From Allodiplogaster sudhausi (lineage: Eukaryota; Nematoda; Chromadorea; Rhabditida; Diplogasteridae), in the NCBI GenBank assembly GCA_945643635.1, contig CALZFC010000256.1:1134001-1198000 (forward strand): 64,000 nucleotides of DNA. Reading direction: 5' to 3'. Below the pieces are notes generated by a model, which worked only from the letters and a program-made list of their open reading frames with translations, did not search any database and was not told where the DNA came from. Below, one piece after another: positions 59,229-64,000 of the stretch (its first letter is position 1; every line of letters starts with the position of its first letter). A program made the position numbers and the translations under genes.

Positions 59229-59836
59229 TTAATTTATGTCGCAAGGTCATCCAGTTGGGACGCGTCCCAAAGTGGAGAATGACTTCGCACGCGAAGCACC
59301 ATCATCCCCAGAAGCAATTCCACTGCGTTGTCTGCAGCTACGAATGCAGCGTCTCGACAGTTCTCTACAATCACCTAGTCAAGAAGCACGGAATCGAGAC
59401 GTAAAATCGCGTTCTGTTTTATATAATGTATTTATTAATTTCTTTGCTTATTCAAAACATTATTATGATGTTACAACAGTAAAAGATGTAGATCGAGAAA
59501 GACTTTCTTTATCCAACAGAGAAATTTAAGAGATTCAACTATGAAAGTTAAGAAGAAAAATGTGATTTAGCCTCTATTAATGCCCTCAAGCATTTGTTTT
59601 TCTAAACTGCCTACCTACATCGCTTTCTGAATTTCGAAACAAATTGTATACACATAAAGCATGAAAATAGGTGTCCAAAATATAACAAAATTATGCGAGG
59701 TTACCCTTTTCACAGAAATGAGGACATGAAGAAGGAATGGCTGGAGTTGACTCAGCGCTGCTTCCCCCAGAATTTCCGCCGATTCGCTGACAAGCCCATC
59801 GATCAGCAATCTCTTCCCATCTGGCAAAAGAAGGAG
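59229..59836 (+). pseudogene. Zinc-finger family exons, copy in segmental duplication 2
   Basis: Zinc-finger exon about 59229-59401 (CRKVIQLGRVPKW, CVVCSYECSVS..HLVKKHGIET). It has lost the AG of its acceptor (ATTAATTTA where copy 1 has ATTAAGTTG) and 18 bases near the end, removing RPIEM. The donor is GTAAAA. The partner exon 59716-59836 (KEWLELTQRCFPQNFRRF) is five codons shorter than copy 1 but in frame. It is probably no longer spliced correctly. Confidence 0.6.
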
Positions 59837-59900
59837 GTGAGTATGCCTGGTGACCAAAAAGTCTCTGCCCCAACCCTGTTTTGTCTGGATCCTAACATAT

Positions 59901-60716
59901 GACGCGATTTGCGAGAGAATCAAAAAGGCCGCGGACATAGCCAAAATCGACCATCTTGGATTTTGCTGAAAAGTTCCTTATGTATGCTTTCTGATACGAG
60001 GAATCGATTGGAGATAGTCTGGAAGTCTGAAAATGTCTTATTCGTTTGCTATGACGGCTTGTATTATGGGGCTCGACGCGCTGGAAAGCGAGTTGGACGC
60101 ACGTTTGAGGCCACTGCGCCGCACCTTGTTGAGATATAGAGACGAAAATTTACACCATAATAGCAAAGATATTGCTCTAAACAACAAAAGAAAGACAAAG
60201 TGAAAATTACCAAATTTAAGTATTTTATAGACATTAATGTTTGTGGGAGCATAGTGGCTGCAATTTTCACAATCCAATAATTCATTCGAAAGCTATTAAT
60301 GCTCTATTCAACTTTGTAGGTGCGGATCTGGTAAAATGAGTATTGCGTTCGCTATGTTCCCTCAAACATTAAAGTCTATAAAACACTTAAATTTAGAAAT
60401 TTTCACTTCTTTCATTTTTTTATTGTTTAGATCAATATCTTGGCTATAATGGTGCAACCTTTCGTTTCTATATCGCAACAGACCACGGCGTAGTGAACTC
60501 AAACGTGCATCCAACTCGCCTCCAAGCGCGGCGAGCCCCATAATACAAGCCGTTATAGCAAACGAACAAGGCATTTTTCGACTTCCAGACCATTTCCAAT
60601 CGATTCCTTGTATCAGAAAGCACCTATAAGGAACTTTTAAAAAAATACAAGCTGGTCGATATTGGCTATGTCCGCGGCCGCTTTGATTCATTTTGATTCT
60701 CTCGCAAATCGCGTCG
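59901..60716. mobile_element. 816-bp palindromic (foldback) insertion
   Basis: Starts GACGCGATTTGCGAGAGAATC and ends with its complement. Arms of about 350 bp (59901-60255 and 60360-60716) are roughly 85% alike by eye, with a spacer of about 100 bp. TAT flanks both ends (59898-59900, 60717-60719), and copy 1 of the duplication (near 44410) lacks the insertion. Both arms are partly open and encode related peptides around ELDARL..LRR.LLRYR on opposite strands (the minus ORF runs from 60736 to 60362). Short target duplication and long TIR fit a foldback DNA element. Confidence 0.8.
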
Positions 60717-61022
60717 TATGTAGCGTTGGTTTTCAAGAATTCATAAGTCTTATTTTCCTGATCTAAGAAGACTAAATTTTTTAATCAGTTATAAAATGTG
60801 CTTAATAATCAGCTTCTGTAAGATTTTTTTTTCGCTTTTTAGAGCGAGAATACTCAAGCCTGGACGAACGGCGTTTCAGAAGAATTAGAAGGTCATTTCA
60901 TACGATGTAATTATCTACCTCAATGTTTTTCTCTTTTTATTTAACTTATGTGGCAGTGCTATCATGACTTTATTAACTGTCAAATTGTACCTTTCCTCGA
61001 TTGTACTTGTTCCTCAGACAAA

Positions 61023-61058
61023 TGATCACAATATTGAAGCATGTAGATATTGTGATCA
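61023..61058 (+). other. Conserved 3' hairpin, copy 2
   Basis: The same 12-bp stem TGATCACAATAT / ATATTGTGATCA as at 44730. The stem is unchanged while the loop differs at one base. Confidence 0.55.
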
Positions 61059-61926
61059 TTTTGTAATGTTCTCCATCATAATAAAAATGATCAACTAAAA
61101 GGACTACATCGGCAGAAGAGTTAGAATGCACTAGGACTTACTTCTTTAAATTTTAAAGATCACCACTTTTACATAGGGTCTCAAGGCGTAACGAGCACTC
61201 CATGAGTCTCTGTTGTCTTGTACTTCCGTGGACTTGGTGCAAATTAAAGCGTCACACGAAAATTTAGGCAGTCTGTAACTCGACCCCAAGGGGTCTGAAC
61301 GACGATCGAATCAATCAGACCCAATCGATAGCTCATGCGGCTCAGCTCGACGTGGGAAGAACATAAAGCTAGAAAACGCAACCTATAGGAACCACGGAGC
61401 AAAACGATAGGTTCCCTAGGGAATGACTTATAAGTAGAACTAGGAAAACTCAGTTCACATTACTCAGGCCGAAACCCAAAAAGCATTAATTAGTTGCTTG
61501 CTGCGCTCGTACTTATGCCAATTCTTCTTTAAGCAGATATAATACTTATTATGAGTGCTCTTGGAATTAACTTATCCGAACGTCGATGAGGTCTCTTGTA
61601 TTTTCCATCTAATTTAATTATTATGTTGATTACTATCGTTTAAAGAGTGCGTATATTTTTTTAACGTGAAATAGTTCACTTATTCTTAAAAAAATTATAT
61701 TACATTTCAACTAACCTAAAGATGTATTTTATCAGTTCTCGCATGCAGCCAACGAATCTGGGAATACGAACAACGATGGAGGGAACGGCAAGCCAAATGT
61801 TGATGAAGTTGCGCATTTATAGTTTTTGAAGCATTTTCTTCTCCTTTTTTAAACAATCTTGGTAGTCCATTAATTTCGGATTGGTGTGAAATATAACTAA
61901 ATCACTGATTGTCATGTGCACAGTAG

Positions 61927-62159
61927 TGTTGAAACCCGCTCACCCACATACACTCTCTCGGCCGTATAACGGCCGCACACTCTCTCTCCCTCTCTACGCT
62001 CCGACCCCTCGGGAGAGGGCGCGCCAGAGAGGGGCTCTGCACGACTGCAGGACGGCTGGTTCGAGCACCGACCGCTAGCCAGGAGGCATATTATCAGGTC
62101 GGTTACACATTGATAGATCTAGATGAGGAGTCAGGCTTTAGGCGGCCTGGCTTCTTACA
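61927..62159 (+). mobile_element. Solo LTR
   Basis: 233 bp, TGTTG...TTACA, three bases shorter than the LTRs at 45718 and 49138. It is flanked by GTAG on both sides (61923-61926 and 62160 onward) in the same flanking sequence (GTGCACAGTAG...GTAGTACGAATTG) as the full element. The interior and one LTR have been lost by LTR-LTR recombination. Confidence 0.92.
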
Positions 62160-62375
62160 GTAGTACGAATTGTAGTTTGTGGCAGTTTTTTCCCTTTTAC
62201 TTCGCGGTTTGATTCCCCTAAATTTAAATTTACTAGCTGTTGCTGGTCCCTGAATCAATTTTAATGGTGGCTTAATTCATTATTACTATCATTATTATTA
62301 TTATTTGTCATAGACGAATGCCTGATAATTTGTGATTAAAATACACAACAAATAGTCTTCACTCTTGTCACGCAG

Positions 62376-62879
62376 TCTGCACTTTGAATGGTCGCCGTTT
62401 GGAACGTCTTCTACGGCATGCGAAGAAGCATCATCCCGTGAAGCAATTTCGGTGTGCCGCCTGTGACTACGGTAGCAACAACTTGAGCGATGTACGCTCA
62501 CACCAAGCAGGACTGTATGAAATCCATAACGATCCGATCAATATGTGGTATTATGACATTCATTGCTGTAATTGATTTATTATTCTTCTTACCTACTGCT
62601 TTCATTAAGCACCTAAATATTTTAGTGTTGTAAAATGAAATAGGAAGGAAAATACGAGCGAGCGAATTTTTTTTTAATCTTAAAATTTATCATGTTTATT
62701 CACAATATATGTACAAATTATCCTTGGTCAAACTAGAAAGAAAGAAAAACTATAAGATATTTTTCAGTGACATGAACATGAAGAAGGAATGGCGGGAGAT
62801 TATGCAGAGATGCTTCCCGATGCTGACTGACCGAATCGAGAATACCGCATCAACAAGAAGAACATCGATGTGAGGTCCT
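62376..62879 (+). pseudogene. PIDMW-type zinc-finger exon pair, copy 2, disrupted by a transposon
   Basis: Exon 62376-62547 (CTLNGRRLERLLRHAKKHH, CAACDYGSNNLS, then NDPINMW) is open with a good acceptor and donor. The second finger has HQAGLYEIH, so the His spacing is altered. Partner exon from 62769 (MKKEWREIMQRCFPMLTDRIE) has a one-base deletion after IE and is cut at 62880 by a transposable element. Confidence 0.6.
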
Positions 62880-63919
62880 GCCGCGGCATTAATCTTGCCA
62901 TTTGTCCAAGACATGTCAAGCACAATCGGTCACAACCGTTTCAAAATAAACCGGACACATGTCCTGGACACATCCACTTCTGCCTATCTTAATACACAGG
63001 GGTCTTGGACATGTCTAAGACATGTCCTGGACGTCTCCTGGACAAAAAAAGAAAAAAATCTCGATGGTCATGGACACTTTTGTAGGCTTGTCTTTTACGT
63101 GGTCATGACCATAGCGAGAGAGTGCATAAACGCGGAAAACACAGAGTGACACGCTCGCGGTTACAACCGATGTCCCGGACAAATTATGGCATTCGACATT
63201 GTTTATGACATATGGCACCTCTTTTTTAGTTTTGTTTGAAGTCAATTTGGGGGCAAAATTTTAAACGAGCCAACAATTCTCGGATGGATGCAAGAACGTT
63301 CTTCCACGTTCTTTAGCAAGCTGCACTTATTTTATGTTGTTTTGTTTTTCTAAACTGATTTCGGCATGTTTTTGGATCCATTCGCCACCATTGTGTTAAA
63401 GAGACTAGCTGAAGAGACGGGAGAAGTTTTTGTTATGGCCATGTTATGAAGCCTCATCAATAAATGCTGTTACATCTAAGAATTTCTCGAGATGTGGTTG
63501 TGCATGAGAAGATACAGGGAACTGGCTTGCAGGAAGGACCTTGGGCGTATCTTACAATCAGAGTTGGGGTATGGAAAGGAATCCGATTCGATACATAGTT
63601 TCAAGCAGATGATGCATAATTGTAATTGATTGGTGCATAAGTGTCTGGTGCAATTCGACTTAAAAAGTTGCATTTTTTTCGAAAGTGGACTTAGAGTGAA
63701 CCATTTAAGCTTCTCTTTTTTTATTTTGATTATTTTTGTGAAATAAATATAGAATAACAGTAAACAGAGCTGAAAATGTCAAAAAAGTATTTTAACGCGC
63801 ATATGTGCAGGTGTACATGACATGTCCTTGACGTGTCCTTGACATGGTTATGACCATGAACGGTCATGACCGATTGTCTTGGACATGTCTTGGACAAACG
63901 GCAAGATTAATGCCTCGGC
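62880..63919. mobile_element. Non-autonomous TIR element (family C) disrupting a zinc-finger exon
   Basis: Left end GCCGCGGCATTAATCTTGCC, right end GGCAAGATTAATGCCTCGGC. Subterminal sequences repeat GACATGTCCTGGAC and GGTCATGACC-like motifs, as in the Harbinger element. The outer GCCGnGGCATTAA matches families A and B. The uninterrupted exon at about 50085 already contains GCCGCGGCATTAA, so only the part after it may be element. No transposase. The right end may not be the true end, since the host exon does not resume before 64000. Confidence 0.6.
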
Positions 63920-64000
63920 TGGAGTCGTCGGAATGTGGCAACGGCAAGTTTGACTTTTTACTTTTTTTTAAAACTTTTTTATGTTCCCTGTTTTGATATT

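Larger units (their letters stand above)
59103..62892. repeat. Direct segmental duplication, copy 2
   Basis: Partner of 43501-50095 (see that entry). It carries the solo LTR and the palindromic insertion, and is cut by the element at 62880. Confidence 0.9.

Overview
This is eukaryotic DNA, most likely from a nematode. The evidence is: a gene with four ShKT domains of the CX(n)C...TCxFC type, short introns ending in TTTCAG, compact intron-rich genes, PIF/Harbinger and LTR elements, and GC-richer exons in an AT-rich background. I cannot name the species. All exon models were built by hand from splice motifs, reading-frame phase and protein family patterns. They have not been aligned to a database.

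Layout. (1) 1-10.4 kb: the 5' half of a TMTC-type gene (transmembrane O-mannosyltransferase with TPR repeats) on the minus strand. Three exons are recognisable. Intron 1 is about 8.9 kb and is packed with (CT)n and (GA)n blocks that switch strand. Exon 1 carries a coding minisatellite. (2) 11-14.6 kb: a small foldback element, then an eight-exon secreted tetra-ShKT gene on the plus strand. A tRNA-Ile(AAT) gene lies inside its first intron. (3) 15-25.7 kb: two tandem copies of a multi-exon gene family with small phase-0 acidic exons, a C2H2 zinc-finger exon and a WLEWARRCFP exon. The first copy is decayed and the second is largely open. More copies and fragments lie at 41-44.6, 49.6-50.2 and 57.4-62.9 kb.

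(4) 24.35-42.76 kb: a large inverted structure. Two 3.34-kb arms, apparently near-identical, flank 11.7 kb. The arms carry the 3' part of the zinc-finger gene and a TIR element with a GC-box minisatellite. The centre holds a 4.4-kb autonomous-looking Harbinger element with convergent Myb/SANT-like and DDE transposase genes. It also holds a second, broken Myb/SANT-like gene, a broken P-loop ORF and a small ORF cut by the arm boundary. (5) 42.9-43.3 kb: a 394-bp TIR element with a clean 6-bp target duplication and an empty-site copy nearby.

(6) 43.5-50.1 and 59.1-62.9 kb: a direct segmental duplication. The first copy holds a 3.66-kb LTR retrotransposon. The second holds only a solo LTR in the same 4-bp target duplication, plus a palindromic insertion and a non-autonomous element that runs to the window end. 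(7) 52.4-54.9 kb: an eleven-exon minus-strand gene for a predicted single-pass membrane protein with two cysteine-rich ectodomain modules and one in-frame TAG.

Three ordinary host genes (TMTC, ShKT, cysteine-rich membrane protein) therefore sit in a region dominated by tandem, inverted and segmental duplication of a zinc-finger family. Nested transposon insertions allow several of these events to be put in relative order.
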